Below, piece after piece: positions 35,016 through 43,648 of a stretch of DNA of 50,488 nt. Each line of letters opens with the position of its first letter. The first letter of the stretch is position 1. The stretch is taken from the NCBI GenBank assembly GCA_022824315.1, contig JAJEAC010000205.1:1-50488 (forward strand). The letters run 5' to 3'. Under the pieces are notes generated by a model that ran no database searches, was not told where the DNA came from, and saw only the letters and a list, made by a program, of their open reading frames with translations. The stretch comes from Silicimonas sp. (GTDB lineage: Bacteria; Pseudomonadota; Alphaproteobacteria; Rhodobacterales; Rhodobacteraceae). The translations under genes and the position numbers were made by a program.

Positions 35016-35336
35016 ATGGGAACAGTTGCCGTTACTGATGATACGTTCGACGCCGAAGTCCTGAAGTCGGGCGTTCCGGTTGTTGTGGATTTCTGGGCTG
35101 AGTGGTGTGGCCCTTGCAAGGCCATCGGCCCTGCCCTGGAAGAGCTTTCCGACGAATACGGCGCATCCGTCAAGATCGCCAAGGTAAATGTGGACCAGCA
35201 CCCGAATGCCGCGGCAGAACTTGGAGTCCGGAATATCCCGTCGCTCTTCCTGTTCAAGGATGGCGAGGTTGTCGCAAACAAGACGGGCGCGGTGACGAAA
35301 TCCGTGCTGAAGGGCTGGATCGACGGATCGATCTGA
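35016..35336 (+). CDS. trxA: Thioredoxin
   Basis: 106 aa from ATG 35016, with AAGGA 8 bases upstream; the ATG at 35007 lies directly on that site. The active site is C31-GP-C34 ('WAEWCGPCK'), with the cis-proline in '[10 protein letters not shown]'. It is a general cytoplasmic dithiol reductant for ribonucleotide reductase, peroxiredoxins and others. Placement straight after addA is common in this order. A candidate own promoter spans the addA stop. Confidence 0.97.
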   Translation: MGTVAVTDDTFDAEVLKSGVPVVVDFWAEWCGPCKAIGPALEELSDEYGASVKIAKVNVDQHPNAAAELGVRNIPSLFLFKDGEVVANKTGAVTKSVLKGWIDGSI

Positions 35337-35505
35337 GGTCAGGCGCTGCAAGCTTGATGGTCCTGCCGGAAATCTCGACCGGCGACCGGATGGAACGGCG
35401 TCATGCGAGGGTCCCGATATTGCGGACGGGTGTCCTGCGCCATTGCTTCAGGCCTGAATCATCAGCTCTCACGCACATGCGCATTCATGGGTTAGGAGGA
35501 TGACG

Positions 35506-36054
35506 ATGACGCACAGGAACCCGGGCTGGCACGGCACCACGATCATCGGGGTCAGGAAGGGGGGCGAGGTCGTTGTCGCGGGCGACGGGCAAGTGAGCCT
35601 TGGCGATACCGTGATCAAGGGATCGGCGACGAAGGTGCGCCGGATGAGCCCGGGCGGCCATGAAGTGGTCGCCGGGTTTGCTGGTTCGACAGCAGATGCA
35701 TTCACGCTCCTGGAACGGCTGGAAACGAAGCTTGAGGCGGCTCCGGGCAAGTTGCAGCGGGCCTGTGTCGACTTGGCCAAGGACTGGCGGACGGACAAGT
35801 TCCTGCAGAAGCTCGAAGCGATGCTGATCGTCACTGACGGATCCGCCCTTTACGTGGTCACCGGCGCAGGTGACGTGCTTGAACCCGAGCACGACGTGGC
35901 TGCCATCGGCTCGGGCGGGAACTATGCGGCGGCGGCGGCTCGGGCGCTGATGGATGGCGATCTCGGCGCCGAAGAGATTGCGCGAAAGGCGATGGCAATC
36001 GCTGCAGACATATGTGTCTACACCAACGGCAACCTGACGGTTGAGGTCATATGA
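35506..36054 (+). CDS. hslV: ATP-dependent protease subunit HslV
   Basis: 182 aa from ATG 35506, which is 6 bases after AGGAGG; the ATG at 35500 immediately abuts that site. The N-terminal propeptide '[10 protein letters not shown]' is removed to expose catalytic T11 ('[10 protein letters not shown]'), as in all HslV. '[14 protein letters not shown]' and '[10 protein letters not shown]' are standard. It assembles as a double hexamer with HslU to degrade misfolded and regulatory proteins. The hslU partner is 605 bases further on, separated by a gene on the other strand. Confidence 0.97.
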   Translation: MTHRNPGWHGTTIIGVRKGGEVVVAGDGQVSLGDTVIKGSATKVRRMSPGGHEVVAGFAGSTADAFTLLERLETKLEAAPGKLQRACVDLAKDWRTDKFLQKLEAMLIVTDGSALYVVTGAGDVLEPEHDVAAIGSGGNYAAAAARALMDGDLGAEEIARKAMAIAADICVYTNGNLTVEVI

Positions 36055-36132
36055 CACACGCCGAGCGGCGCCGGCCGCAATCCTGTTCCAGGCCGTTCGA
36101 GCGCAACCGGATCAGCGGCCGCGCAACCGAAC

Positions 36133-36504
36133 TCAGCTCAGCGGCGCAATTCCAAGCGGGACGTCTGCCGCACGACACCAGATATAGGCTTCGTTGTAGT
36201 CCTCGGCATCTATTCCGGCCGGCAAGGTGTACACTTGCCGTCCCCGCTTCTGCATGAGTTCGCCCATATACGTGTTCGGATCCCATTTTCCATCGCGCCC
36301 AAGACCCACGATGGGATCGGGTGCGCGGTCCAGGACAAAGTCGTCACCAAGCGTCAATGTCATGCCATCCAGGATTGCGGTGCCCGTCGTGTCGTGGTTC
36401 GAGCGCCCGGAAAACATGCCGGTGCGGGCGCTCTGGGCCCTGGCAACGCCAAGGCCCAATCCTGCGGCCGGCAACGAAAGCAGAAATGTGCGACGATCAA
36501 TCAT
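36133..36504 (-). CDS. DM13-domain protein with Tat-type signal
   Basis: 123 aa from ATG 36504. The N-terminus 'IDRRTFLLSLPAAGLGLG' looks like a twin-arginine signal. The remainder is one DM13 domain: 'GRSNHDTTGTAIL' at the start and 'YNEAYIWCRAADVPLGIAPL' at the end, with the conserved C110. DM13 domains are proposed to take part in periplasmic or extracellular redox reactions; the substrate is unknown. The gene lies opposite to and between hslV and hslU and is divergent from hslU across 155 bases. Confidence 0.82.
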   Translation of the reverse strand: MIDRRTFLLSLPAAGLGLGVARAQSARTGMFSGRSNHDTTGTAILDGMTLTLGDDFVLDRAPDPIVGLGRDGKWDPNTYMGELMQKRGRQVYTLPAGIDAEDYNEAYIWCRAADVPLGIAPLS

Positions 36505-36608
36505 GATCTGCTGTCTCCTCGTCTTCAGGAATTGGTCCAAGGTTCAGATTGCATGGCATGGCACGGCTGTCATCATGGACAACGTCAACGTCATGTTCCG
36601 TGATCCGC

Positions 36609-36638
36609 TTGCGTTTTCCTGTAACAATCCTAGATAGG
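36609..36638 (+). promoter_or_regulatory. Heat-shock (RpoH-type) promoter candidate for hslU
   Basis: TTG (36609-36611), 17 bases, then CCTAGATAGG (36629-36638). This resembles the Rhodobacter RpoH pattern as I recall it (TTG, 17-18 bases, CYTATNTNNG), with one mismatch in the -10. The start point would be about 15 bases before the hslU ATG. It fits a heat-shock gene separated from its usual operon partner. Confidence 0.45.
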
Positions 36639-36659
36639 CGGGACTTGCAGGGAGCAGAT

Positions 36660-37970
36660 ATGACAGACCTCACGCCCAGGGAGATCGTCTCGGAACTTGA
36701 CCGCTTCATTGTCGGACAGAGAGACGCAAAGCGCGCCGTGGCCGTTGCGCTCAGGAACCGGTGGCGGCGAAAGCGGCTGGCTGACGACATACGCGACGAA
36801 GTCTATCCGAAGAACATCCTGATGATCGGCCCGACGGGGGTGGGAAAGACGGAAATTTCCCGCCGCCTTGCACGGCTGGCGAAAGCGCCGTTTCTGAAGG
36901 TGGAGGCCACGAAGTTCACTGAAGTCGGATATGTGGGCCGAGACGTGGAGCAGATCGTCCGGGATCTGGTCGAGGCGTCGATCAACATGACGCGGGAACA
37001 TATGCGCGACGAGGTCAAGGAAAGGGCACGGTGCGCAGCCGAGGATCGCGTGCTCAACGCGATCGCCGGCGAGGGCGCACGTGAGCAAACCCGTGAAATG
37101 TTCCGCAAGAAACTGTTGAGCGGCGAATTGGACGACACGGAGATCGAACTGGAGGTCCAGGACCAGTCAAGCCCGTTCTCCGGCATGGAGATTCCTGGAC
37201 TGCCGCCCGGACAGGGCGGTCTCGCCATCGACCTTGGCAGCATTTTCGGCAAGGGCTTCTCTGATCGCAAGGTGAAGAAATCAATGACCGTGGCGCAATC
37301 CTATGACGTCCTGGTCAGTGAAGAAGGGGACAGGCTGCTCGACGATGAAGTGATCGCCAAGCAGGCGCTTCGTGCGGTCGAAGAGGACGGCATCGTGTTC
37401 CTTGACGAAATAGACAAGGTTACTGCGCGTTCGGAGACACGCGGGGCAGACGTTTCCCGCGAAGGCGTGCAGCGGGATCTCCTGCCCCTCATCGAGGGCA
37501 CGACCGTTTCCACCAGGCATGGCCCTGTCAAGACGGACCACATCCTGTTCATCGCGTCCGGCGCGTTTCACGTCGCGAAACCGTCCGACCTCTTGCCGGA
37601 ACTGCAGGGCCGTCTGCCAATCCGCGTCAACTTGCGCGCCCTCACTGAACACGACTTTGTGCGCATCCTGACCGAAACCGACAACGCGCTGACGCGACAG
37701 TATTCCGCGCTGATGGCGACGGAAGACGTGGACGTATCATTCAGCGATGACGGCATTGCCGCGCTGGCTCGAATCGCGGCGGACGTGAACCAGTCCGTCG
37801 AGGATATCGGGGCGCGACGCCTGTACACGGTTCTCGAACGCGTGTTCGAGGACTTGTCCTTTGCGGCACCCGATCAGTCCGGCAGTTCGGTCACGGTAGA
37901 CGCGGAGTTCGTGGAAGAGCATCTTGGCGAACTCATGAAAGGTTCCGACGTGAGCCGCTACATTCTCTGA
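36660..37970 (+). CDS. hslU: HslU ATPase of the HslUV protease
   Basis: 436 aa from ATG 36660 (GGGAG 6 bases upstream); the upstream in-frame extension is not conserved. It begins '[17 protein letters not shown]'. Walker A is at 57-64 ('[10 protein letters not shown]'), Walker B in '[11 protein letters not shown]', the pore motif in '[11 protein letters not shown]', and the sensor region in '[12 protein letters not shown]'. It ends 'SDVSRYIL'; the C-terminal tail inserts into HslV to activate it. HslU unfolds substrates using ATP. It has its own heat-shock-like promoter. Confidence 0.97.
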   Translation: MTDLTPREIVSELDRFIVGQRDAKRAVAVALRNRWRRKRLADDIRDEVYPKNILMIGPTGVGKTEISRRLARLAKAPFLKVEATKFTEVGYVGRDVEQIVRDLVEASINMTREHMRDEVKERARCAAEDRVLNAIAGEGAREQTREMFRKKLLSGELDDTEIELEVQDQSSPFSGMEIPGLPPGQGGLAIDLGSIFGKGFSDRKVKKSMTVAQSYDVLVSEEGDRLLDDEVIAKQALRAVEEDGIVFLDEIDKVTARSETRGADVSREGVQRDLLPLIEGTTVSTRHGPVKTDHILFIASGAFHVAKPSDLLPELQGRLPIRVNLRALTEHDFVRILTETDNALTRQYSALMATEDVDVSFSDDGIAALARIAADVNQSVEDIGARRLYTVLERVFEDLSFAAPDQSGSSVTVDAEFVEEHLGELMKGSDVSRYIL

Positions 37971-38060
37971 ACACGGTACATGCGAGGTGCCGCTGCGACG
38001 ATTGACGAACGCCGCCCTGCCGTGCGGCCAACTTTCGTGATCACAAATTTCGTTACGCCC

Positions 38061-38636
38061 TCACCGGCGCCGCGCAAGATAGACATAGAAGGCGCCCGAG
38101 CCTCCGTGTCGCGGATGGGCTTCGGTGCACTGAAGCACGATTTGGTCAAGCGGAGCGCTCGAAACCCATTGAGGGAGCTGTTGACGGAGGATTCCGGGCC
38201 TTTGCGGGATGGGTCCAGCGTCGTTTCTCTCGCGACCCTTGCCTGTGATCACAAGAACGGTGCGATGCCCTTCTCGATGCGCGCCGAACAAAAACGAAAC
38301 GAGCGCCGCTCTCCCCTCCGCGGACGTCTTGCCGTGTAGATCGATCCGCACGTCCGGCGCGGTCTTCCCGCGTTTCATGCGCATGAATTTCCTTTGGTCC
38401 ATGCGAATCGTTGTTCGGCTGGAAGCGGCCGCGGCGGCGGGAGAAGGCGCGGTCTTTTCGCCGATGCGAAATTCAGGGATCTCGAAGATCTCCCTTGCAT
38501 CCGGTCGCGGCCGCGTCTTCGGAAGTTCTTGAGGAATCTCTCTTGTTCGCCTCTTGTCGAGAGGCTTGGCGCCGCCTGCAACGAGCTGCCAAAGACGTTC
38601 CTCTTCGGGGCTCGGGACGCGAGGCTTTCGACTCAT
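38061..38636 (-). CDS. Smr-domain protein
   Basis: 191 aa from ATG 38636; further upstream in-frame sequence is not conserved. A low-complexity N-terminal half (1-95) is followed by the Smr domain with 'RIDLHGKTSAEGRAALVSFL' (LDLHG-type motif), 'VLVITGKGRE' and the final 'HPRHGGSGAFYVYLARR'. Stand-alone Smr proteins are suggested to nick or bind nucleic acids; some Smr proteins cleave mRNA at stalled ribosomes. It converges on hslU. The gap to the tim44-like stop is only 130 bases. Confidence 0.9.
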   Translation of the reverse strand: MSRKPRVPSPEEERLWQLVAGGAKPLDKRRTREIPQELPKTRPRPDAREIFEIPEFRIGEKTAPSPAAAAASSRTTIRMDQRKFMRMKRGKTAPDVRIDLHGKTSAEGRAALVSFLFGAHREGHRTVLVITGKGRERNDAGPIPQRPGILRQQLPQWVSSAPLDQIVLQCTEAHPRHGGSGAFYVYLARRR

Positions 38637-38766
38637 TGCCGACGGCCCTGCGGCGCTTTCTCCGTCAGCGTCTCTCCGCCCCTGATCAGGGAACGCCTTG
38701 CGCACGAATGGCGTCCATCGGCCTCCAAGCGCGCCAGCGCAGACGAGGCTGCGGCCAAAAGGCCCT

Positions 38767-39420
38767 TCATTCCATCGTGGCGACCAGCTGCCAGTTCGGG
38801 TCATTTGCACCCATCGTCCGGCCAAAGGTCCAGACGTGCTTCTGACGCTTGATCTCGTTCGGATCGCCTTCAACGATCTTGCCCATGTGGTCCTTCACAA
38901 CGGAGGTCAGTTCGCAGACAAAGCGAACCGTCAATTCGGCCAAGCTGGACTCTTGATCGAAGGTCGCGTCCTTCAGCGTGACATCACGAATTGCCACAAG
39001 GCTCGCTTCAACCGTGACCCGGCGTTCGTGGCGAGCGATGAAAATGGGCGCGAACGACTTTTCGATATCTTCGGAAATCAGGCCTTCCACTTCCGAGAGG
39101 TCGCCGTTTTCAAACGCCATGAGAATCATCTCAAAGGCCTCACGTGCGCCTTCCAGGAAAGTTGCGACCATGAACCCGGGCTCTGCCTCTTTCATAGCCG
39201 CCAGCGCCTTGGCGCTGTCCGATCCGTCCTCGACAAAGTCGGTGATGTCAGGATCCGGCCCGCCTTCGATGACATCGAAATCCGGTCGGGGTCGGCTGCC
39301 GCCCCCGGCAACCGGGGGCTTTTCAAAGCCCCCTCTCGTCCCCAAGACGCTTCGCAACTTGAAGATCAGGAACAGGGCCACGCCAGCGAGGACCAGAAGC
39401 TGGAATATTGAAGAACTCAT
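38767..39420 (-). CDS. Tim44/TimA-like protein
   Basis: 217 aa from ATG 39420; upstream in-frame ATGs run into the divergent spacer. A single N-terminal membrane span (about 4-22, 'IFQLLVLAGVALFLIFKLR'), a Gly/Pro linker and a Tim44-like domain (about 75-217, with 'FLEGAREAFEMILMAFENGD' and 'TFGRTMGANDPNWQLVAT'). The family is the bacterial relative of the mitochondrial import motor subunit Tim44; in bacteria it is membrane-anchored and of uncertain role. It is divergent from fxsA-secB, which also relate to membrane and export functions. Confidence 0.9.
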   Translation of the reverse strand: MSSSIFQLLVLAGVALFLIFKLRSVLGTRGGFEKPPVAGGGSRPRPDFDVIEGGPDPDITDFVEDGSDSAKALAAMKEAEPGFMVATFLEGAREAFEMILMAFENGDLSEVEGLISEDIEKSFAPIFIARHERRVTVEASLVAIRDVTLKDATFDQESSLAELTVRFVCELTSVVKDHMGKIVEGDPNEIKRQKHVWTFGRTMGANDPNWQLVATME

Positions 39421-39523
39421 TCGGCCTCTCAACGACAAGGAATTGGATTTCGGTCGACAGGACACATATGTAGGGCGTGTTGGTGCCCGAGTCCACCTGA
39501 TGCCTTCAATGGAGGAGATGCAT

Positions 39524-39994
39524 ATGCGCCTGTTCTTGCTGTTTTTGACGGTACCGCTGTGCGAAATCGCCCTGTTCATACAGGTGGGCGGGATGATCGG
39601 CCTCGGCCTGACACTGGCCATCGTGATTCTGACCGCCGTGCTCGGGGCCGCCCTGGTGCGCAGTCAAGGCCTTCTGGTACTGTCCGAACTGCGTGACAGC
39701 CTTCATGATCTGAGGGACCCGACCGAGCCTCTTGCCCATGGCGCCATGATACTGTTTTCAGGCGCTCTTCTGCTGACGCCCGGGTTCCTAACCGACACGA
39801 TCGGGCTTTCCATGATGGTCCCGGCGGTACGCCGCAGCGCGTTCCGCTTCGTGAGGGATCGGCTTGTCGTTCAGGAATTCACTTATGGATCCTCGGCCCG
39901 ACCGCCGGAAGCCGATGTCGTTGACGGAGAATTCGAGGAATTCTCAAACGGATCGGTGGATGAACGCGGCATTGAGCGCCGCCGGACGCTCTGA
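39524..39994 (+). CDS. fxsA: FxsA family membrane protein
   Basis: 156 aa from ATG 39524 (GGAGG 8 bases upstream). Three membrane segments are seen in the N-terminal ~110 residues ('LFLLFLTVPLCEIALFIQVGG', then 'LTLAIVILTAVLGAALV', then 'AMILFSGALLLTPGFLTD'), followed by an acidic cytoplasmic tail. FxsA in E. coli lessens exclusion of phage T7 by the F plasmid; its normal function is unknown. It precedes secB by 41 bases. Confidence 0.92.
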   Translation: MRLFLLFLTVPLCEIALFIQVGGMIGLGLTLAIVILTAVLGAALVRSQGLLVLSELRDSLHDLRDPTEPLAHGAMILFSGALLLTPGFLTDTIGLSMMVPAVRRSAFRFVRDRLVVQEFTYGSSARPPEADVVDGEFEEFSNGSVDERGIERRRTL

Positions 39995-40035
39995 TAGAAC
40001 CCGGCAGGTCTCAAGGCTGCCATCGGAGTCCCCAA

Positions 40036-40536
40036 ATGGCCAAGAAGGAGAACGGTTCGGCACCGCAGGAGCCTCAGGTGCCGCAAATGAAGGTCCTCGG
40101 GCAGTACATTCGCGACCTGTCATTCGAAAACATCGTTACGCGGAAGCCCGTCAATGCGGAAGTCCGGCCAGACTTCCAGGCGCAGGTAACGATCGATTCC
40201 CGGAAGATCGGCGATGACGACCGGTTCGAGGTCGCATCCAAGTACAGCATTACGTCGAAGAACAAGAACAGTGACGATGTACTGTTCCTGCTGGAACTCG
40301 AATACGTGGGGCTGTTCCAGATCAAGAACATTGCCGCCGAACAGCTGCATCCGTTCCTGATGATCGAGTGCCCGCGGATGATGTTCCCGTTCGTGCGCCG
40401 GATTGTCAGCGACATGACACGGGATGGCGGGTTCCCGCCGCTGAACCTGGACATCATTGACTTCGTCACGCTCTACAGGGAGCGGCTCAAGCAGCAGCAG
40501 AGAGAATCCAAGGCCGCTGACACGCCCGCTAGCTAA
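40036..40536 (+). CDS. secB: Protein-export chaperone SecB
   Basis: 166 aa. Conserved blocks include 'VLGQYIRDLSFENI', 'YVGLFQIKNIAAEQLHPFLMIECPRMMFPFVRRIVSD' (quoted in part) and 'PPLNLDIIDFVTLY'. SecB is a tetrameric chaperone that keeps precursors unfolded and hands them to SecA. AAGGAG precedes closely related in-frame codons and the ATG choice is unambiguous. The last 8 bases overlap the end of convergent dnaQ. Confidence 0.97.
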   Translation: MAKKENGSAPQEPQVPQMKVLGQYIRDLSFENIVTRKPVNAEVRPDFQAQVTIDSRKIGDDDRFEVASKYSITSKNKNSDDVLFLLELEYVGLFQIKNIAAEQLHPFLMIECPRMMFPFVRRIVSDMTRDGGFPPLNLDIIDFVTLYRERLKQQQRESKAADTPAS

Positions 40537-41221
40537 GTCGTTGCCAGACCGAACCTTCGCCCAGCCTGGCCACGAGTTCAGCGTGGGCCCTCTCTTCCTC
40601 GGGTGTGACGCGCGACCCAAGCTGGGCCGGGCGCGGCCCCGGCCGCCACCGCTCGTCTGCCTCCGCCGCACCTTTCGCTTCGTCCCCGACGGCAAGCAGC
40701 AAATCCGGTTGCCTGCCACCGATCAGTTCGAGGTAAAGTTCCGCCAGAATTTCGCTGTCGAGCAGCGCCCCGTGCAAGGTCCGCTTCGAATTGTCGATTC
40801 CAAAGCGCCGACACAGGGCATCGAGTGAAGCTGGCGCGCCCGGGAATTTCCTCCGGGCGATTTCAAGAGTGTCGATTGCTCGTGCCTCGTCAATTTGCGG
40901 AAGGGCCTGCCAACGGAGCTCCGAGTTCAGGAACTTCAAGTCGAATGCCGCATTGTGGATGACCAGCTTCGCATCACCGATGAACGCCAGGAAGTCTGTT
41001 GCGATTGCGCCGAACGCCGGCTTGTCGCGCAGAAAGTCGACGGTGAGGCCATGCACGTCAACCGCCTCCTTGGGCACCTCGCGCTCCGGATTGACGTATT
41101 GGTGATACGTGTTTCCCGTTGGTACATGCCCGAGCAGCTCCACTGCACCGATCTCGACGATACGGTCGCCCGAATCCGGATCAAGACCTGTCGTTTCGGT
41201 ATCGAGGACAATTTCCTTCAT
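40529..41221 (-). CDS. dnaQ: DNA polymerase III epsilon subunit (3'-5' proofreading exonuclease)
   Basis: 230 aa from ATG 41221; upstream in-frame codons lie within coaE. The three exonuclease motifs carry D7 and E9 ('LDTETTGLD'), D94 ('HNAAFDLKFL') and H150/D155 ('LHGALLDSEILAELY'). The C-terminal tail is the flexible region that binds the polymerase alpha subunit. The start overlaps the coaE end by 41 bases. It belongs to the maf-aroE-coaE-dnaQ cluster typical of the alphaproteobacterial origin. Confidence 0.96.
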   Translation of the reverse strand: MKEIVLDTETTGLDPDSGDRIVEIGAVELLGHVPTGNTYHQYVNPEREVPKEAVDVHGLTVDFLRDKPAFGAIATDFLAFIGDAKLVIHNAAFDLKFLNSELRWQALPQIDEARAIDTLEIARRKFPGAPASLDALCRRFGIDNSKRTLHGALLDSEILAELYLELIGGRQPDLLLAVGDEAKGAAEADERWRPGPRPAQLGSRVTPEEERAHAELVARLGEGSVWQRLS

Positions 41222-41813
41222 GTGCCTGCCCGGCCTTGATCTGCTCAAGAACATCATGAACAGACTTGCGGGCGGCTTCAAGTGTGGCCGTTTCAATCAC
41301 GTAGTCAGCGCGGCGGCGCTTTTCCGCGTCTGGCATCTGTCGGGTCCTGATCTGCTCGAATTTCTCCTTTGTCCATCCCGGGCGAGCCAAGACGCGTTCG
41401 CGCTGCAATTCCTCGGGCACTGACACGACAACGACAATGTCCACGGTCCCTTCCGCACCGGTCTCGAAGAGAAGGGGAATGTCGACCAGCACCACCGGTT
41501 CGGTTGCTTCGAGAACGAACTTTTCACGATCCGCGCGCACCAGTGGGTGAACGATGCTCTCGATCCTGTCCAACGCGGCATTGTCTCGGGCTATCCAGTC
41601 TGAGAGTGCTGCCCGGTCAACCGCGCCGGCGCGGACCACGTCGGAATTGAGGGATCTGATCGGCGCGACGGCCGCACCGCCGTCTTCGTAGAGACGATGC
41701 ACTGCTGAATCAGCCTCCCAGATCGGGACTCCAGCCTCTCGAAACATCCTTGCCGTCGTTGTCTTGCCCATGCCGATGGACCCGGTGAGCCCGATGACTG
41801 TCGGAAAGGTCAC
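41181..41813 (-). CDS. coaE: Dephospho-CoA kinase
   Basis: 210 aa. Walker A is at 11-18 ('LTGSIGMGKTT'), 'WEADSAVHRLY' carries the substrate aspartate, 'HPLV' and 'VLVDIPLLFETG' are the later P-loop kinase blocks, and 'RQMPDAEKRRRADYVIET' forms the lid and base. It phosphorylates dephospho-CoA, the last step of coenzyme A synthesis. It overlaps aroE by 4 bases upstream and dnaQ by 41 bases downstream, so the four genes are surely one transcript. Confidence 0.96.
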   Translation of the reverse strand: MTFPTVIGLTGSIGMGKTTTARMFREAGVPIWEADSAVHRLYEDGGAAVAPIRSLNSDVVRAGAVDRAALSDWIARDNAALDRIESIVHPLVRADREKFVLEATEPVVLVDIPLLFETGAEGTVDIVVVVSVPEELQRERVLARPGWTKEKFEQIRTRQMPDAEKRRRADYVIETATLEAARKSVHDVLEQIKAGQAHEGNCPRYRNDRS

Positions 41814-42646
41814 GAAAGAACGGCCTGGCGCAACTGGTCGTCAACGTGCGGCGCAATCCCGAACCAGCGCTCAAATCCTGGTGCCGCCTGGAACAGGAGC
41901 ATCCCGAGACCATCAACCGTCTGGCATCCGATCCGCCGCGCTTGCGCAAGAAGCTCGGTTTCAAGCGGCACGTAGACGAGGTCGGACACAACGGCGTCAC
42001 GTGAAAGACCGTCAAGCGGGACTTGCAGCGCGTCATGGCCTGCCATGCCAAGCGACGTTGCATTCACTACCGTCCTTGCGCCCTTCAGCATCGCACCGGC
42101 CTCGTTCCAGTCATAAACCCGAATCCTGGCTCCGAATTCCCTCCTCAATGCTTCGCTTCGCGCGCGCGTGCGGTTTGACAGCCGGACTTCGCCGGCCCCG
42201 GCCTTCAGGAGCGACGCGACAACAGCACGCGCGGCACCTCCCGCACCGAGAACCGCGGCAGGCCCCTGCCCGGGTTCCCAGTCGGGAACATTGCTGCATA
42301 GGTTTGCCAGGAAACCATGGCCGTCTGTGCTGTCTGCATGGATCGTGCCGTCATCACGAAAGACCAACGTGTTGGCCGATCCTGTCACCGCCGCCTGCTC
42401 AGACACCAGATCTGCAATTTCAAGGACGTGCTCCTTATGAGGTATCGTGACGTTTACACCAACAAATCCGAGCCTTGGGAGCACACGGATGGCGGCTTCC
42501 AAGTCCGTTTCAGCTACGTCCATCGGGATGTAGTGACCGCGGACATCGAAACGATTCAGCCAGTGGCGAAATATCCGAGGCGACTTCGAGTGCGCGACTG
42601 GCGAACCGATCACGCCAGCAAGAGGAATCCGATCGCGGGTCATCAT
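41810..42646 (-). CDS. aroE: Shikimate dehydrogenase
   Basis: 278 aa from ATG 42646, overlapping the maf stop by 4 bases. The substrate site contains 'VIGSPVAHSKSP', the catalytic K71 ('NVTIPHKEHV') and D108 ('DSTDGHGF'). 'LGAGGAARAV' is the NADP-binding glycine motif and 'SNRTRAR' recognises the 2'-phosphate. It reduces 3-dehydroshikimate on the aromatic amino acid pathway. Longer in-frame starts would lie inside maf. Confidence 0.96.
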   Translation of the reverse strand: MMTRDRIPLAGVIGSPVAHSKSPRIFRHWLNRFDVRGHYIPMDVAETDLEAAIRVLPRLGFVGVNVTIPHKEHVLEIADLVSEQAAVTGSANTLVFRDDGTIHADSTDGHGFLANLCSNVPDWEPGQGPAAVLGAGGAARAVVASLLKAGAGEVRLSNRTRARSEALRREFGARIRVYDWNEAGAMLKGARTVVNATSLGMAGHDALQVPLDGLSRDAVVSDLVYVPLETELLAQARRIGCQTVDGLGMLLFQAAPGFERWFGIAPHVDDQLRQAVLS

Positions 42647-43242
42647 GACGGCAACGTGCCTCGCATCGTCAGATAGGACAAGACTTCCAGGAGCGGGAGC
42701 CCGAGAACAACGAAATGGTCGCCGTCGATACGGGAAAAGAGGCGAACGCCCTCGTCCTCGATCCTGTAGGCGCCTGCAAAGCACCGAACGTGGTCCCAGT
42801 TCCGGCCGACGTAATCCGCAATCCATGCGTTCGACGATACCCGCATTCTCAGCCGCGCCTGGCCAATGTGACGCCAAACCGGACGAGTGCCTTCATAGAT
42901 GACTGCAGCTGAATGGAGCTTGTGGTCGGCACCTCGCATCGACATCAAATGCCGGACTGCAGTTTCCTTGGTGTCCGGTCTGGGGAGAATCCTCCCTTCG
43001 AATTCAAGTACTTGATCGGCACCCAAAACAAGTGCCTCCGGGTGCCTTGCCGCGACCTTTCGCGCCTTTGCTTCCGCAAGCGCATCGGCAACGTCCCGGG
43101 GATCCGCACTCGCGGCCTCAAGTCCAGCGGTGATTGCGTCCTCGTCAATCCGTGCCGGCGTGATGTCAAAGGCAACACCCGCCCGGCGCAGCATTTCTGC
43201 ACGTGCATCCGAACCGGAGGCAAGAATCAGGCGTTCAGGCAT
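42643..43242 (-). CDS. maf: Maf-family nucleotide pyrophosphatase
   Basis: 199 aa from ATG 43242. 'LILASGSDARAEMLRRAG' is the Maf signature and 'VLGADQVLEFEGRIL' contains the catalytic acidic residue region. Maf proteins hydrolyse nucleoside triphosphates, often modified ones, and affect septation when overproduced. It leads the maf-aroE-coaE-dnaQ operon. Its start codon overlaps a perfect DnaA box (43242-43250), so DnaA might influence its transcription. Confidence 0.93.
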   Translation of the reverse strand: MPERLILASGSDARAEMLRRAGVAFDITPARIDEDAITAGLEAASADPRDVADALAEAKARKVAARHPEALVLGADQVLEFEGRILPRPDTKETAVRHLMSMRGADHKLHSAAVIYEGTRPVWRHIGQARLRMRVSSNAWIADYVGRNWDHVRCFAGAYRIEDEGVRLFSRIDGDHFVVLGLPLLEVLSYLTMRGTLPS

Positions 43243-43250
43243 GTGGATAA
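43242..43250 (-). promoter_or_regulatory. DnaA box (perfect)
   Basis: TGTGGATAA, the complement of TTATCCACA, overlapping the maf start codon by one base. Confidence 0.7.
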
Positions 43251-43387
43251 CTCTGTGCAAGCCTTCCTGCATATTCCGACCGAACCCCGGGCGGGAACAG
43301 CCGAAATCCGGTCCTGCATCCGTCCTTGATCATCCCGTCCCGCCCCATGCAAGATCCATCCACCGTGGATGCCCGATTGCCGCGGCT

Positions 43388-43396
43388 TGTGGACAA
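43388..43396 (-). promoter_or_regulatory. DnaA box (one mismatch)
   Basis: TGTGGACAA, one base different from the consensus TGTGGATAA, near the middle of the candidate origin. Confidence 0.5.
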
Positions 43397-43532
43397 CCCT
43401 TTTTTCCAAGGGCTTTCCCACAATGGCTCACAGCATTCCAAGACACCAAGAACATGGTAAGAGGTTCTTTTCAATGGATGAAACATGAAATCTCCGCTTC
43501 TCATGCTGCGAGAGCAAACAGACATTGGGCTG

Positions 43533-43541
43533 TGTGCATAA
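43533..43541 (-). promoter_or_regulatory. DnaA box (one mismatch)
   Basis: TGTGCATAA, one base different from TGTGGATAA, about 50 bases before the AT-rich tract. Confidence 0.45.
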
Positions 43542-43567
43542 CTCGGCTCATATTGCAAGAATTCCAC

Positions 43568-43596
43568 TTGTCCCCATGCCTTACTACCACCACAAT
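43568..43596 (+). promoter_or_regulatory. Candidate hemJ promoter
   Basis: TTGTCC (43568-43573), 17 bases, CACAAT (43591-43596), each 4 of 6 to consensus. The start point would be near 43603, inside the AT-rich tract, about 45 bases before the hemJ ATG. Confidence 0.3.
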
Positions 43597-43648
43597 CTTT
43601 TTTTATTCTTAATATTTGATTGGGAACCAAGCCCGCAGGAGAAAGAGA

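Larger units (their letters stand above)
43242..43648. other. Candidate chromosomal replication origin (oriC)
   Basis: A 400-base gap between divergent maf and hemJ in a window rich in origin-linked genes (maf-aroE-coaE-dnaQ on one side, rho-mnmEG-rsmG-parAB on the other). It holds one perfect DnaA box, two with one mismatch, two weaker ones (43414-43422 and 43568-43576), and an AT-rich tract at about 43593-43622 that could be the unwinding element. No complete gene is visible inside. Caulobacter and Rickettsia origins lie beside equivalent genes. Strong candidate, not proven. Confidence 0.6.

Noticed and set aside
43401..43412. CCCTT/AAGGG hairpin with T-run in the candidate origin as a terminator
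   Set aside because: The stem is only 5 bp and the T-run is in the loop rather than after the stem.
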